NCBI RefSeq assembly: GCF_964355755.1
Contig: NC_092676.1
Span: 28,130,288-28,194,287 of the forward strand
Direction: 5' to 3'
DNA length: 64,000 bases
Source of the DNA: Antedon mediterranea
Lineage: Eukaryota; Echinodermata; Crinoidea; Comatulida; Antedonidae
In this document: positions 1 to 16,846 of the stretch, in pieces
Layout of the letters: every line of letters starts with the position of its first letter
Numbering within the stretch: position 1 is the first letter of the stretch
The notes under the pieces: generated by a model
The model's database searches: none
Seen by the model: the letters and a program-made list of their open reading frames with translations, nothing else
What the model was told of the DNA's origin: nothing
Position numbers and translations under genes: made by a program

Positions 1-338
1 CTGCACATGACATGTTCTGATTTATTATAATATGTCAGCGCGTGCCGTATAGCGTATTAAGTAACTATCCAATCAGAAAATCGCGTTTAGTGTGCGTCCG
101 ATAGAACGCGATCACAATTTGCGGCAAATTTTTTAGTCAGCCAAGTGTTACTCGTGCCAGTTGGCTCAGCCGAAAGCTATAGTGAGCGCCAGGCTTAAGA
201 TGTCAGAGGCCCTTGGAAGCAGTTCTGGTGACTAAAGTATAATTCCAAATAATCTTGGAGCTATAGCTCTATCCATTTGAAAAGATTAAATCTATAATTG
301 TAAGGAGATGAAATATTTAATATAAATGTTACACTTAC
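1..338. other. Intron or spacer left of the EF-hand gene exon
   Basis: No exon, RNA gene or repeat could be supported here. It is probably an intron of the CRACR2A-like gene, because exon 339-488 ends in a donor site that points into it. Confidence 0.4.
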
Positions 339-2384
339 GATTTGAGTGCGTTTTCTAGTTCGTCTGTATTGTGTTGTACTTGTCTTACATCCACTGATAT
401 TTTCTGCATAAAATCTTCAAAACGATTTAACAAATCAGGCTGATTCTCTTGTTTCAAATGTGTCCAGATTTCACGGGCTAACTCGTGACTAATAAAACAA
501 AATTACAGTTTTGGTTATCACTATCAATAGGAATTGTAGTAATAATGGTACCTTTAAGATTACACGATGTTTTACCACATTATCGGAAGAAGTAGAGGGT
601 GGTCTGCCTTTGGAGCTTGAAATGAAAATATTCACCAAGACAACAAAACCACCAACATCTAAAAATATTTCTATTAACAAATAACTGACAGTCAGGGGGA
701 AAATGGCAAAATGCTTTCTTCTTTCTAGGAGTTTTATGTAATCTATATTGTTGTGACAACTCTTGTAATAACATGACCATATTGCTGATTTTGCCATTTT
801 CCCCTAACTGATGATGAATTAATGGTTAAAATAGTTTGCTTTCAAAAAAGTATACTTAAAACAACCCATACAGTACATTAACTGCTGTAAACCAAAAAGC
901 CAAGAATTAGTAAAGTTAGTAAAAATAAACACCAGAAACGAAATCAAATACCTGTGTTCTCCTCCAATGCTGTGGGAAGAAAATGACTGGTGAAAATATT
1001 GGATAAATCACAACTATTTTGATATCAATATGATAAGGAACTTGAAGGTACTGTACAGTATACAAATTTAAAAGCCACAAGGGTTATTTATATACAACCT
1101 CAATCAACCAAAGGTCACAGATTACAGTATTATTATCTCCAATAATATGTTTACAGACACAATTTTATCAGTAATCAAAAGACAGTTCATTCACAAATTC
1201 ACAGGAATCCAATTCAGCATTTCATTTTTACAAGTTTAGGCCCTGCAATTCCACCCCCGCCCCCAGTCAAAATTTTGGGTCCAAGTCATGTAGTGTATAG
1301 AGAGTATGGTACTCCTACTGGGTAGGTGGATGTAGGTAGAGGGTCTAGGATAATTATGGGAGAACTTGGGATAAAAAAATAGGTTAGTGATCAGATTTAT
1401 AACAAATAACATGTCTAGACTATCTAACTAGTTTGACAAAAAAGTGTAATATACCCAAATATGGTAGTGATGTGCCCAAATATGGCAATAATATGACATT
1501 ATCATGTCCATATATGGGCACATCACCTTTTTTTTGTCACATAAAATTTGATAGACTGAGCTTAAGACATTGCTTCTCTCACCTCTGAAGAACATCAGAT
1601 GCATCAATTGTCTCCATTGCACGTTTAAAATCTTCGTCCAGATTTAAATCTGTCTCTTCAACATCATTTGCTTCAAACAATCCATCCGTTTGTTCTTCTT
1701 CGACTGTCTCTTGAGGGAGCCCTAGATATCCTCCTAAAATTAAACACAGTAGATGAGTGCATTAAGGTTTTTGGTTAACTGTATATGCATTCATTCAAAC
1801 TTCTAGCAATACAAATCTAGTGTAGTTTCACCAACTACTACCGGTATATTAAATGTGATGAGTTAAGTTTTAAAGCTCTGTCTACACTACAAATACAAGT
1901 ATCAAACTTTATGTGACAACAAAATGTGATGTGCCCATATATGGACATGATGATGTAAAAGATCTTTTAAGATACCGTTATGTAACTGAGGCATTGTTCA
2001 CACTACAGGAGCTCCAGTGTTTTAGTGTACAATATGAGTAAGGTTGTTATGTATTTAGGTCCTGTTCACACTACAGGAGATTGAGTGTTTATATTGTACA
2101 ACACCAAAGTAAGCAAATATCTTACCAAATCCGTCAGTAAATTCTTCTAGAGTCAAGAAGCCGTTCCCATCATCATCGAGGGAATCAAAGACAGCTTCCA
2201 ATTGGTCAGGACTCAATGGCAACTCGCTACCTAGACGCTGCATGTCACGTTTTGTAATGAACCCCTTGATTTCTTTATCGCAGATGAGAAACAATTCGCG
2301 TGATTTGTCCACTATCATGGCTTTCATCTCGTCCTGCGTTGGCAGCGCTTTCATTCTGCTTGTATTGGTGGACAGATCTGCCAT
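339..2384 (-). CDS. CRACR2A: CRACR2A/EFCAB4-type EF-hand protein, 5' part (partial)
   Basis: Three coding exons on the minus strand: 2126-2384, 1583-1733 and 339-488, with GT-AG junctions and phases 1, 2, 2. The gene continues past the left edge. Exon 1 encodes an EF-hand pair: a degenerate loop around [10 protein letters not shown], then a canonical 12-residue loop [12 protein letters not shown]. Exon 2 is acidic ([11 protein letters not shown]). Exon 3 has a helical segment with [12 protein letters not shown], then the start of a likely coiled coil. This order matches vertebrate CRACR2A and CRACR2B (EFCAB4B/A), cytosolic Ca2+ sensors that regulate Orai/STIM store-operated channels; the large CRACR2A isoform and RAB44 also carry a C-terminal Rab GTPase domain, which would lie outside this window. 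The ATG at 2384 directly follows an AG acceptor, so at least one 5' UTR exon lies upstream. Which EFCAB4 paralogue it is remains open. Confidence 0.88.
1411..1563. mobile_element. MITE-1 copy (degenerate)
   Basis: An intronic copy of the MITE-1 family. The core reads from ACTAGTTTGACAAAA through repeated CCAAATATGG to TGTCCATATATGGGCACATC, and ends with TTTGATAGACTGAGCTT. The two ends are inverted repeats of each other. Confidence 0.75.
1871..1955. mobile_element. MITE-1 fragment
   Basis: The left terminus AAAGCTCTGTCTACACTA is followed by a shortened core with TATGTGACA and GTGATGTGCCCATATATGG. The right terminus is missing. Confidence 0.65.
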
Positions 2385-2623
2385 CTAATATTTTAAAATA
2401 TTAAAAGTTATAGCATTGTAAACATCAATCAGCATTTTGACAACATTATGTGGGTTAAAATTGCAGAAAAATATGTAAATAAATTACAAATTACGTCAGA
2501 CAGTTAAATAGTGACAGATGTGATACCATATTAAAGATTTTAAAACACTTATAAAACACAATAAAGTGATTTTTCTAAAACAAGCAAAAAATAATTAACA
2601 TACTGTAGTAGGCAGTAGACTTA

Positions 2624-2759
2624 AGCTCTGTATACACTACCAAACTAGTTTGACAAAAAAATGATGTGCCTAAATAATAATGGTAGTGATATGACATCAT
2701 CATGTCCAAATATGAGCACATCACATTTTGTCACATATTTTGATAGTGTAGACATAGCT
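2624..2759. mobile_element. MITE-1 copy with TTA target duplication
   Basis: Terminal inverted repeats AGCTCTGTATACACTA and TAGTGTAGACATAGCT are flanked on both sides by TTA (2621-2623 and 2760-2762). This copy best defines the ends of the family and its 3-bp target duplication. Confidence 0.8.
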
Positions 2760-2820
2760 TTACAGTAATTTATTATCTATTATATTGTGATAACAATAAA
2801 ATAATGAATACTGCCCTCAC

Positions 2821-2886
2821 CTTTACTATTTATGGAAGGATTCCTTTAAGCACCAATGAAATGTCATCAAAATTTGACAATCAAAC
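2821..2886 (-). other. Putative 5' UTR exon of the CRACR2A-like gene
   Basis: On the minus strand a pyrimidine tract ending in AG (2887-2888) precedes 66 nt that end at GTGAGG (2815-2820). The first coding exon opens straight after an acceptor, so a non-coding upstream exon is needed and this one fits. A second candidate lies near 3763-3830, also bounded by a pyrimidine-AG and a GTAAGT. RNA evidence is absent. Confidence 0.4.
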
Positions 2887-5800
2887 CTAAAAAAAAAACA
2901 ATTTCTAAAACGTTGAAATTAATTTTAAGTTGGAATAATGTATCATGTCTGCTCTAAAATTTCCTGTTTTCTAAATAAAATAATAAAATTAAAATTAAAA
3001 ATTAAAATTATGATCTAAATTTTATGTGACAAATATTCTTAGGTTTTACCATTGCATCATTGAGGTAAACAAGGGCGGGTCTACTTATGTTTTTTTTTTA
3101 AATTCATCTAATAATCTACCATGACCACAAAGAAATTGTTTGATAATCTATCTTCATTGATGACAATATTTGATTAAAACAAGCCACAAATTGCCTTTCA
3201 ATTCGTCTTTTAAATCTCTAATGATGACAATGACGGCAACAATGATGATTATGATAATGATCAATAATCCTGCACATATAAAATTATTAATTTATAATTC
3301 AAATATGAATTATTCAATGAACCACCTTGCCAAAAAAGCACAACTTCCATCTGTTAAGTTATTATCAAAATATTCGACCAAGGTTGAGATATTATAAGCA
3401 CAATCAATTCATTTGCATATATAATCATTTAATTATTTTATACTAATATATCATAATTTCTCCTTTTATACATTGAATTATATTTGCATTTAATATATTT
3501 AGTATCTAATTGAGCATTTGCCAGCCTAAATAAAACATACATTTAAAATTGGAAATCAAATATTAGGATAATGTTTTTCTTTGTTAACTGCAATGATTTC
3601 ACTATTGTTTTTAATGTAAAAGCTTACTGTGTATATAATTAGCCCAACCTGCTAATTAAAAATATAACATGTTAAAAAGTAAACAAATGTAGTTACTGCA
3701 GTAACTGCAATGAAATAATTTTGACAGGGCCAAATTTAAGAAGAGTATAAGCAAAAACTTACCATATTTACTGAATAAATCAAATCATTTACTTTTTATT
3801 CTTTCGTTATACATGATGGCAATCGAAAAAAACCTGAAAAAATGTAATTAAGAAACATAAAGAACAGGTCGTGCACGGTTGCAAACTAAATGGATTTAAC
3901 AATAAAATATTTTAAATTAATTATGAATATAAAGTACAGAATTACATAAATATTACACTAGTATATCATAGGTCTGTTGGAGAAGAATTAAAGACAAACA
4001 AGTTGAGAAAACAGTGCATAAAATGCACCAACAATTTTGCTTTAGTGCTAAAATCAAATAGTATTTCAACAAATAGAAATAACACTGACAGTGTACTAGT
4101 ATTTATCACAAGTATTAAATTTTCGTTTATTGAACTGTATTATAGTTACGCTACTGAATAATATAAAGTATTTAGTTAATTAATTAATTTGTTGCTGGTA
4201 CGGATGGAAAAATCCAATTGAGAAGTCATCAGCAATTTGTTGTAATATGTATGTGTAGTATTATATTGTTTAATTTATTGTTTTCATGAAAGTAGTTAAT
4301 TTAATTCTTAAAGTGCAATAGTTGATGATATGTTTTTAGTGTGTAGTTTTGGAATATCATTTTTATGGTGGATTTTTTTTTTATAAAATGTTTTCATCCT
4401 AACATAAATTTTATTGCTCTATAATATACTGAATAAAAATAGATAACATGAAAAATAGGTGGGGGGTACAAACATGATACAGACCCCGGTTATTGAGAAT
4501 GTATGCACCTGTGTGACAAAGGTGGCTGTGGATTATTTGTCAAATCTGAAAACCACCTTCGGGCTGGCCCATCAATATTTACATATTGAATAATCCAATT
4601 ACATATGTACATATTATCTGATAAATTGTTTGAACGTGTTTACGATCATTGCAGTAAATCAATGCAAATGGTTTATACTACAGTAGCATCTAGCCATTTT
4701 GAATTGTACTAGACTAGCTTGTTATAAGATATAAGATATTTACTTAAATTGCTAATTAATCTCATTTGTATATGGTAATGTAACACAGTAGTTTTTAATG
4801 TTAAATAACAATTTATTTGAAAATAGATTAAAAAAACTCATAATTTCTGCTATTTATTGAATACATGTGTGAATTTTCAACATTTTGATTTAAAAAAAAT
4901 ATTATCAGGAAAATTATGTGACAGATATTCAAACAGCACCGTTGATTTTTACTAGCTAGCAATTTATATAAACCTCAGCAATGTACAGTACTTCCAAAGG
5001 CAGAGAGACCAAAAGAAGCTTGCATTTGAGTCACATGGAAAAATGAATATAAATATTAATACAGTTGTACTGTACTGTACGTCTATATACAGCTGTTCAA
5101 TAATTAGAAATTGAATTAAATCTTTTGTCTCACTGTCATTAAAAATCCATACCTCAACAGGTGGAAATTGGTAGAAAATGTGACAAATTGTTTGCATTCC
5201 ATCGCACTCATCATAATTTATTGGTTTATGTAATTGAAATATATAATTCATATTATCAGGTATATATAACCATTTTCAAATAAAAAATTCAGTTTTGCAA
5301 TTCATACATATTAATCATGTATTCATAATGAAGTTTACACAGCACATATGGTTTGAACTCCCTTTCAGTTTTATTTTAATATGGCATCAGATATATTTAC
5401 TTTTGCTAATTAATTTCATTTGGATATGCTAATGTAATTGTGGAAATGTAATGGAGACCTGTGGGACTTTCTACAAATGTACAGTACAGTACATTGATTA
5501 TTCAAAACTTGGGGAAAGTTATACTTGTATAAGTTTTAAATTAGCTGCCATTGATTGAATATTATTAAGTGGGAAGAAAGAGGTGGTTATAACTTGGTGG
5601 TTATGATGCTTGGCTACCACTCCAAGGGTCCTGGGGGCAAGTCCCGTCACATGTCAGGATTTTATCTAATGACAAAATTACAACTCCACTCCCAAAGACT
5701 TGTAATAGGACTTTGTTCATGTAGAGCATCTTGTGTATATGTTTGCCTGTAAACCTCATTAAAATATGGTCAAAACAAAAAGGACAAAAAAGGAGGTATT

Positions 5801-6216
5801 AGCTTACTGTGGGGTTTACTTTTTAGAAAGAACAAGGATTGTAGCCTACTGTGGGGTTTAGTATAGATAGTGATTCAACATAATATTGGTATAAGATTAA
5901 CAATTTGTAAAGGAACACTAACAGCATAAAAAAGACAATAAATGGGGAACGTCAATGTAATCTTGAGAAGTGTACTTAACCAAAACCTGTGTGATTTTTG
6001 GAAGACTTCTTGTGAGGTCTAATTGTAGGATCTATAAAATGCTCAATGCTAATAGTTCTTACAGAAATATTTATATAATACTATTTACTTTCCAAGTCAT
6101 TAGGTTTCAATAATAATTGCCCGAATTGAAAGCCTCTCCCTTGCAAACAAAGGTACTACAATGTATAGTAATTCAGATTCGTACATAAATACACAATGAT
6201 ATACTGTATGCATATA
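2887..6216. other. Gene-poor AT-rich spacer
   Basis: No coding exon with conserved sequence was found on either strand. The short open frames here are AT-rich and resemble nothing I recognise. The only structured piece is the tRNA-like SINE remnant near 5583. Distal promoter sequence of the EF-hand gene probably lies at the left side. Confidence 0.5.
5583..5765 (+). mobile_element. Degenerate tRNA-derived SINE
   Basis: The segment starts with a tRNA-like head: an A-box-like GGTTATGATGCTTGGCTACC, an anticodon-arm-like CACTCCAAGGGTCC, and a damaged B box GGGGGCAAGTCCC. An unrelated tail follows. The mutated B box and lack of a clean cloverleaf argue against a functional tRNA. Confidence 0.5.
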
Positions 6217-6678
6217 CCGTAAAACCTCGAAAAGAAGCCCATGGGCTTCTTCTTTTTTTAGTGCTCTTGGATGGGCTTCTTTTCGAGATGGGCTTCTTTT
6301 TGCAAACTGTAGAGGGGGGCTTCTTTTCGAAATGAATGCTGTAAATTTTGTGAATTTCTACTACAATAATGTGACTTTTGAGACATTTTTTCAACCATGA
6401 AATTATGTTTAATATACCAATTAAAAAACAAAATAAAAAGCAAAAAAACAGTCCTATGATTCACCGTCAAATACAATAATTTCGTCATCATCTCAATACA
6501 GTATGAGTAGTCTGTCTCGAAATGAAGCCCATACTATCTTGAAAAGAAGCCCAGGGGGCTTCATTTCGAGATGGGCTTCTTTTCGAGAATACTTTTGCAA
6601 ACTGTAGAGGGGGCTTCTTTTCGAGATGGGCTTCTTTTCGAGGTTTAAGCCCATGGGCTTCTTTTCAAGGTTTTACGG
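6217..6678. mobile_element. Inverted-repeat element with TA target duplication
   Basis: A 462-bp element with termini CCGTAAAACCTCGAAAAGAA and its near complement at 6643-6678, flanked by TA on both sides as in Tc1/mariner-type insertions. Inside, the unit GATGGGCTTCTTTTCGA and variants recur in both orientations. No transposase frame was found, so it is non-autonomous. Confidence 0.75.
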
Positions 6679-9279
6679 TAAAGTACAATATCTTTGATTT
6701 TTTACTGTTTCTAGGTTTCAATAATAATGGCCAAAATTGAAAGCTCCGTGGAAAACAAAGGTACTGTACTATTAAGTATAGTATATTTATATTTGTACAT
6801 AACATAATAAAATGCATATAAAGTACAATATCTTAGATTTATTTACTGTTTCACAAACCAATGCCACATTACAAATGATGTATTACTCGTGGAAGGTCAA
6901 CGACAAGCAGGTCATCCTCATTAAGCGAAAAAACTACAAACTTTTCATTGCATTAAACAATATACTTAAATGTCAATAAAGGTCGTATTCTGCATCAGAG
7001 TACAGTATATAAAATTCAAATGTAATTATTAATTGAATAGAATATTGATTGAACTTAGCGCTCAGCATGTTTGGTTTTAGAAGGTCAATATTATTTTACA
7101 AATACTAATGTTACAAAGTTCAGACAGTATCCATTAAATGTTGTTTGTCAAAGTACAAATGAAAACAAACAATGAACAGTTATATCATAAACAATATTTT
7201 ACAGAGATAATAATGTTACAAAGTTCAGTTATACGATTGCTGAAAATACTTTTAAACATGGAGTAATCGCATTTCAAATATAATCCTCAATGTTTCAAAT
7301 GCATCATACATATTTCATTTGTTATCTCTGTACACACAGACAAAATAAATAACTAAATTTCAATTTTCCGGGTACAGGAAAAAAATCTAATTTAATCTGA
7401 TGTATAAAATAACTATTATAATATTAACAACACTCGGCAGACAATTATATAAGTCCACAATAATTCATTTAATTAATATTAAAAAAATTACTTTTGATTT
7501 ATAATTTGTTTTTAATATAAATATTGACTATAACAGAACAGATTACCAAGTCACATTAAAAACTTAGACGACTATAATCAGTTTAAAAAACATTTAAAAG
7601 CACTATATTTCAAACAATGTTACGATACTAATTGATGTGAAGCGCCGCTGATTATAATTAAATGTTGTATTATACTGTGAATACTACAATAATAAAAATA
7701 ATTTAATATCTTTTTTAAAAAACAGAAAATAACAGGAGGGTCCACAAATACTCATACCAACTCCCTGCTCATACTATAATGCTGATGCTGCAATAAAGGA
7801 AGAATATCATCACAACGCTATAAAGATGTAAAAACATTAACAAATTCACAAACCATTCTTACCGTTGATTGTATCAAACCGATCTTCTTATAGTAGTGGA
7901 CAACCTTTACAAATCACAACTAGTATATTCCATATGCTGTGTCTGTCCAGGTATTAAATTAACATAGCATCAAATAACTTACATTTTATTTGTATTGAAT
8001 GAATATCAATAGTCGATGCTATTCGATCATTGGCCACCTGTTGGATCAGGACTCTACCATTTTTCTAATAGGGGTTTAATTTTAATTAAAACAATTGGGA
8101 AAAGTAATTTGAATTTTAAATATTGACTATGATAATAAGTATTGCTCATTGAAATTGAAAGTATTGCATATCATTATTGAACTGTCATATTGTATGACAT
8201 ATCAGTTTCCACTGTATAATTATTTGCATTGTTATGGCGAATATGATTTAATTAAATTCGAAGAGAAGTACATCAGAATATGGAATATTGTTAAATTAAT
8301 AAGCTCACAAAATTCTAAAATACTTTACACTTTATACTATAATTCAATGTTATATAAAACTAATGCGAGGCATGAAAAGGGAAAGGTTGATGTGACAAAA
8401 GTGACTATTAATGTGCAACCGTGCATGTTATATATTAATTTCTACTATATCAGTACAACTACAAGCTTTCTGTGCCGATAGACAATATAAATTATGCACA
8501 CCTTACCAATGGAATATATTATAAAGTGCAGCAAGGCAATGTCTTTATGTATGGTTAATCTTGCCAAGGAGCATGGTCGACCATGTCAATGGTATCCGGG
8601 CATGCCATATATTATGTCCTTCCAATCCAACCACATATATAGTAGAAATAAATAATGTAAATGCAAGGTCGACTGTGCCTATTTAAAAAAGTTGATAGCC
8701 TTTCAAGAGTAGGGGCAGGGGTAACCTGCCAAGCTCGAGCTGTCACGTCTGTGACTCCTGATGAGGGAGTTTGGTCTGGTTCCTTCCTGCTGCTGGGGAT
8801 TGTTTAATGCTATTTTTCTCAAAAAATTTATAAAATAACGTTTAATAATTGATGATAATAATACATAGGTCTACTATACTTACAACAAATAGTACTTGTA
8901 TATGAAGGATAAATGATATGAGGGTAAGAAGACGGAGACAAATAATGAAATGCCAGTCATCTTCCCTCTTTATTTTTGTTTTGAAAACTTTGTTTTAGAT
9001 AGCCTTTACAGGGTCGTTTTACGGTAGTTGATGATAGCCGCAAAGAGACTATGTGCATTATTTATTAAAACTCTTTTGATTGGACTGCAATTGCCACATA
9101 TTTGACAAACAACCAATGATGACACGCCTATCAATTAGTTACGTTGTGGCGCTATTTCAGCCAAATTAGCAGTCGGCGAGATAAATACGTGGAGTTTTGG
9201 CTTTCCTATCTCGTAGGCTATACTAAAAGCTATAAAATAACGTTTTCAGGTTCGGAAGAGTTTAGATTTTAATATAAAA
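6679..9279. other. Spacer upstream of TMEM167A
   Basis: About 100 bp starting at 6715 (TTTCAATAATAATGGCC) repeats sequence found at 6105-6215, so the inverted-repeat element at 6217 sits between direct duplicates. No coding exon is apparent. A GC-richer patch at 8690-8810 is unexplained. The last ~250 bp before 9280 should contain the TMEM167A promoter and 5' UTR. Confidence 0.45.
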
Positions 9280-9923
9280 ATGGTAAGGTACTTTTTCAGA
9301 TAAACTGAACAAAAAGCTAGGATAGAAATTCCTAGCTAAAAAAGCTAGGCTAGTGTCGAGCTAGTTCCGCCTGCAGAGACAGACAGGCTTACCTCCCATA
9401 CTAGCTAGCCTAGGCGTAACTCCTGCAGATGGTACGAAGTGGCAGTGTATGCTGAGCCTAAGCCAGTTTAAAACTGTCTCTAAAGAATTATTTTTGTGTG
9501 ATTATACATGCATAATGAACAGCAGCATCTCAATTTTATTTGTTTCCCTAAATTAAATTTTTAGTTAGGCATTTCTCTAAATAAATAATTAAAATGTTAA
9601 TTGTCTCTTGCAGTCGGCTTTATTTAATTTTCAAAGTCTTCTGACGGTTTTACTTCTTCTCATCTGCACATGTGCATATATAAGAAGCCTCGCCCCAAGG
9701 ATACTAGATAAAAACAAGGAAGGGTAAGTGTGTACACAATATAATGATATTAATATATACATTATATGTATTTAATTACTTTATTGTGATATGACCACTA
9801 TTTTCCATCTATTACAGATTCCTTGGAATTTTTTGGAAGTGTGCTCGAATTGGAGAAAGAAAAAGTCCCTATGTTGCATTTTGTTGCGTTGCCATGGCAT
9901 TCAGTATACTATTTTGGAGCTGA
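9280..9923 (+). CDS. TMEM167A: TMEM167A / Kish-A small Golgi membrane protein
   Basis: Three exons: 9280-9282 (the ATG alone), 9614-9723 and 9818-9923; 219 nt, giving 72 residues plus stop. The product begins [20 protein letters not shown] and includes [17 protein letters not shown], nearly identical to vertebrate TMEM167A (Kish-A) over its whole length. The family are two-pass membrane proteins of the early secretory pathway, needed for constitutive secretion in Drosophila screens. The first hydrophobic segment spans residues ~8-24 and the second the C-terminal ~20 residues. An intron immediately after the initiator codon is the notable structural trait. An AATAAA lies just after the stop, near 9936. 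Confidence 0.96.
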
Positions 9924-11402
9924 TACATCACATTTAATAAACAATTAAAAAAACATTTAATAATGGATGTATCTCGTCAAATGTAAAGCACTATAACACT
10001 GTATCAAAGACGGTGCTTTTAACTTGCAAGAGTATTAGCTGAGTTGACCAAACGTACACACCAATTTACAAGATATTTGCACATTTTATATAAAGCTCTG
10101 TCTACACTCTCAAACTAGTTTGACAAAAAAAGTGTGATGTGCCCAAATATGGTAGTGATATGCACAAATATGGTAGTGATATGATGTCATTATCTCCATA
10201 TATGGGCACATCATTTTTTTTTTTTCACATACAGTTTGATAGCTTTAGCACAACAGACTGTTCTGTTTGAAAATGATCTGAAATTCAAAATTTTTTTTAG
10301 ATTGGGTGCATTTTGTTTGTCTCTGGCTATAAACTGTGAAACAAAAGCTGTTTAATGATTCTGTGTAGAACTTTATTGCATTAAAAACTATCTGAATTTG
10401 TATAATGAGATGGAAAGAGGACCATGCAAAATAAATATTTATATAAAAACAATTGTGCTTGTCAATATATTGCAAAATCAAACTTGTTTCTCAATTCATA
10501 TATAATTTATTCAGAGCAAAAAGAAATCTTAAATTGATTTCTCAAACAACACAAAACTTTCGTGACTTCGGTCTTTGGTTCCTACAGTTTAAGCTTTCAA
10601 GATTTTTAGAAAATTGTAGTACATTTAATTTTAGTATAAAACACCAAATAATTTCTCACTCCGAAAATATAATATTTACCAACATTAATGACTACAGAAA
10701 TATAAAACAAATATTTTGGCAAAGAAAGTAAAATCATTTATATAAAAATATAATGGTTAAATTTAATTTTTATATATGTGATACACTATATCCCTTTGGA
10801 TACAGAAGCAAGTGGTTCAAGAAGCCACAACATCGTCATCATGTACAATATAAACGTTAGTACAGTATTCAAAACCTATGATCGGTCAACTTACTAACAA
10901 GAATATATATAAGGAATTGTCCTAAAGTCTCTACTATTTCATGTTATAATATAATCCCACTAATATTACACTGTATATAACAACACATTTTGATCCTAAT
11001 CTATTTCACCTTTACAGCAGTTTATATATTATAGTTTTACTGTAAATATTTAAATTATATACATTTAATTAAACTTAGATATTTTATTTTAATAACATTT
11101 TCTTTGTGCACCTTTAGCAAGAGACAAAAACGTAATTTTCAGGTGGCCAAAGTGTTAACTTACATGCACAAAATTAGGTCACAGTCACCCTATGTCACAA
11201 TTAGTGATCGTTTTTCAATTTTTATAATTCAAGACAAAAACTTCTTTATACAAATTTAATCTTACATACTGTTATTTTTCTAATAAAACTAACATTTGAG
11301 AGCATTTAATATAACTTTATCCCTGTACTTATATACAGAATTTCAATATAAATGATTACAATAAGTTATTTTGCTTGTTATTTACAATACACTGCCGTAG
11401 CC
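9924..11402. other. Spacer between TMEM167A and SFT2D2
   Basis: Contains the convergent 3' ends of two genes and one MITE-1 copy. The open frame at 10453-10731 is AT-rich and unlike any known protein, and I do not call it a gene. Confidence 0.5.
10094..10244. mobile_element. MITE-1 copy
   Basis: Left end AAGCTCTGTCTACACTCTC, core with two GGTAGTGATATG units and CATATATGGGCACATCA, right end AGTTTGATAGCTTT. It lies just downstream of the TMEM167A gene. Confidence 0.8.
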
Positions 11403-15194
<3,792 letters not shown>

Positions 15195-16846
15195 TACTAA
15201 CGGAAAACAGAGAATAAAATCTGTTTCGAAGTCGATAAATGTTGATGATCTGATAAGCGGATGATGTCTTCAGCTCGAGCGGAAACAATCGATTTTCTCG
15301 AGCGGATTTCTTAATAAAATCCCTCTCAAGAGTACGTACTTAGGTAGCAAGTACCCATTAAGGCGATACAATACTCCCACAGTTGCATTGCCGCCCTGAT
15401 TTGATCATTTGATCGAGAAAAAAAATATTTATCTGATAAAACCGCGGTAATTTAATAGAAACATATTCAACAGTATAAATAAAGGCTATTATAATATATG
15501 ATAAAAGATTTGGAGTTTTAAAGCTCATGTACAGGCTAATTTTAAATATAATATCTGGTTAATTGTACATATAAATCAAATATTTGTACAGAAATCAAGA
15601 CGAAAAACCATGAATTTCCCCTGATATGGTCAAATACAAAATTTGGCAAAATTCTGCCAAAAAAAACCAGGAAGACTTTTTTCAGTAGTTAGGTAGTTAA
15701 CATAATGTAATAACTGGTGACTGGTGACTCCCTAGAAGGTGAAAAAAGATGGTGGATATACGGTGGATAATTTTTGCTATAGCATGAAAATAAAATTCTG
15801 AAATAAAAATACAAGAAATGTAAAATTCAAGTTATATTACCTATATTTAGTCATCTGATAACATTTTTTACCACACCATTTATTTTTCATAGCTTTTTAA
15901 AATGCCTCTCTACTTTCAAAATTTTTGTACAAAAGAATAGAGATTTGACTGTGTAATTTGAACTATATGATATGAAAGTGCTAATTTTCAACAAGCTCCT
16001 GTAACACAAATAAAATCACAAAAATTATGAAACATAGGGGAAACTATAGATCGATAATTATTTGAATGTATGATCAATAGAAATTTTTTGCCCGCACCTC
16101 CTGGCCTTTAAGCGCATAATGCATAAAGCATATATGCGCTTCACATAAAAATAAAAGTAATCCATGAAATAAATAAAGTAAAAAGAACAATTTAAAATAG
16201 TCTATTTAATTAAATGTTTTATTCAGACACTTCATGTTTTGCAATCGCACTGCTGGGAATCGCGCGTGTGGTTAAATTTCGTCCAATCTCTGCGTTCGCT
16301 CGACGATCGATTAGACAAGAAAAGCAACCGGTGTGTAGTTGAATCAACGGCGGATTATTGACACGTAAAAAAAGATGTTGCGACGACTGCCTTGTATTTG
16401 TAAGTATCTTTATTATTACCGTATTCAATTTGTTCTCTATTCACGTGTAGTCTTAGATTTGATTAAAATATAATCGTAAGTTAATATCCGTAGATGATTA
16501 ATGAATTAAAAATAATACTGTTATACAGAGTACTGTAATTGTATAATTGTGTATGAAGGCCGCTTGCCTTGATTGTACGTAGCGACCGTATTGTTTACAT
16601 AATGGTTGATCCCATCGTTGAGGGCCAATATTTATACAATTAGTAATACCAGTTCTCATTCTCTAAAAGTAATTAATTACAGATATTAATACAACAGAGA
16701 AACCTAATAGCAGGATAGTATAGTAGTAGTATATAAGTATAGATACTAAACGTTTCATGTTATGTTTACTCTAGCAGAACAGAATCGTACCCCCTAATGG
16801 CGAAAATAAATGAAAAAGAATGAACTGAATTTTGTCGGAGGCAAAG
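15195..16846. other. Divergent intergenic region between SFT2D2 and MGAT4
   Basis: The two flanking genes are transcribed away from each other, so both promoters should be here. A GC-richer segment at 16210-16400 ends in a plausible donor (TTTGTAAGT near 16399) on plus and may be a 5' UTR exon of the MGAT4-like gene. No clear coding frame was found. Confidence 0.45.

Noticed and set aside
5555-5752. 65-codon open frame
   Set aside because: Coincides with the tRNA-derived SINE remnant.
8149-8481. 110-codon open frame
   Set aside because: Lys/Ile/Tyr-rich as expected from AT-rich DNA; no domain or conserved motif recognised.
8730-8800. Possible hammerhead ribozyme (CTGATGA in TGACTCCTGATGAGGG)
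   Set aside because: The required GAAA strand and matching stem III with its cleavage triplet are not found at proper spacing on either strand.
10453-10731. 92-codon open frame downstream of TMEM167A
   Set aside because: AT-rich composition, no homology, no signal or splice support.
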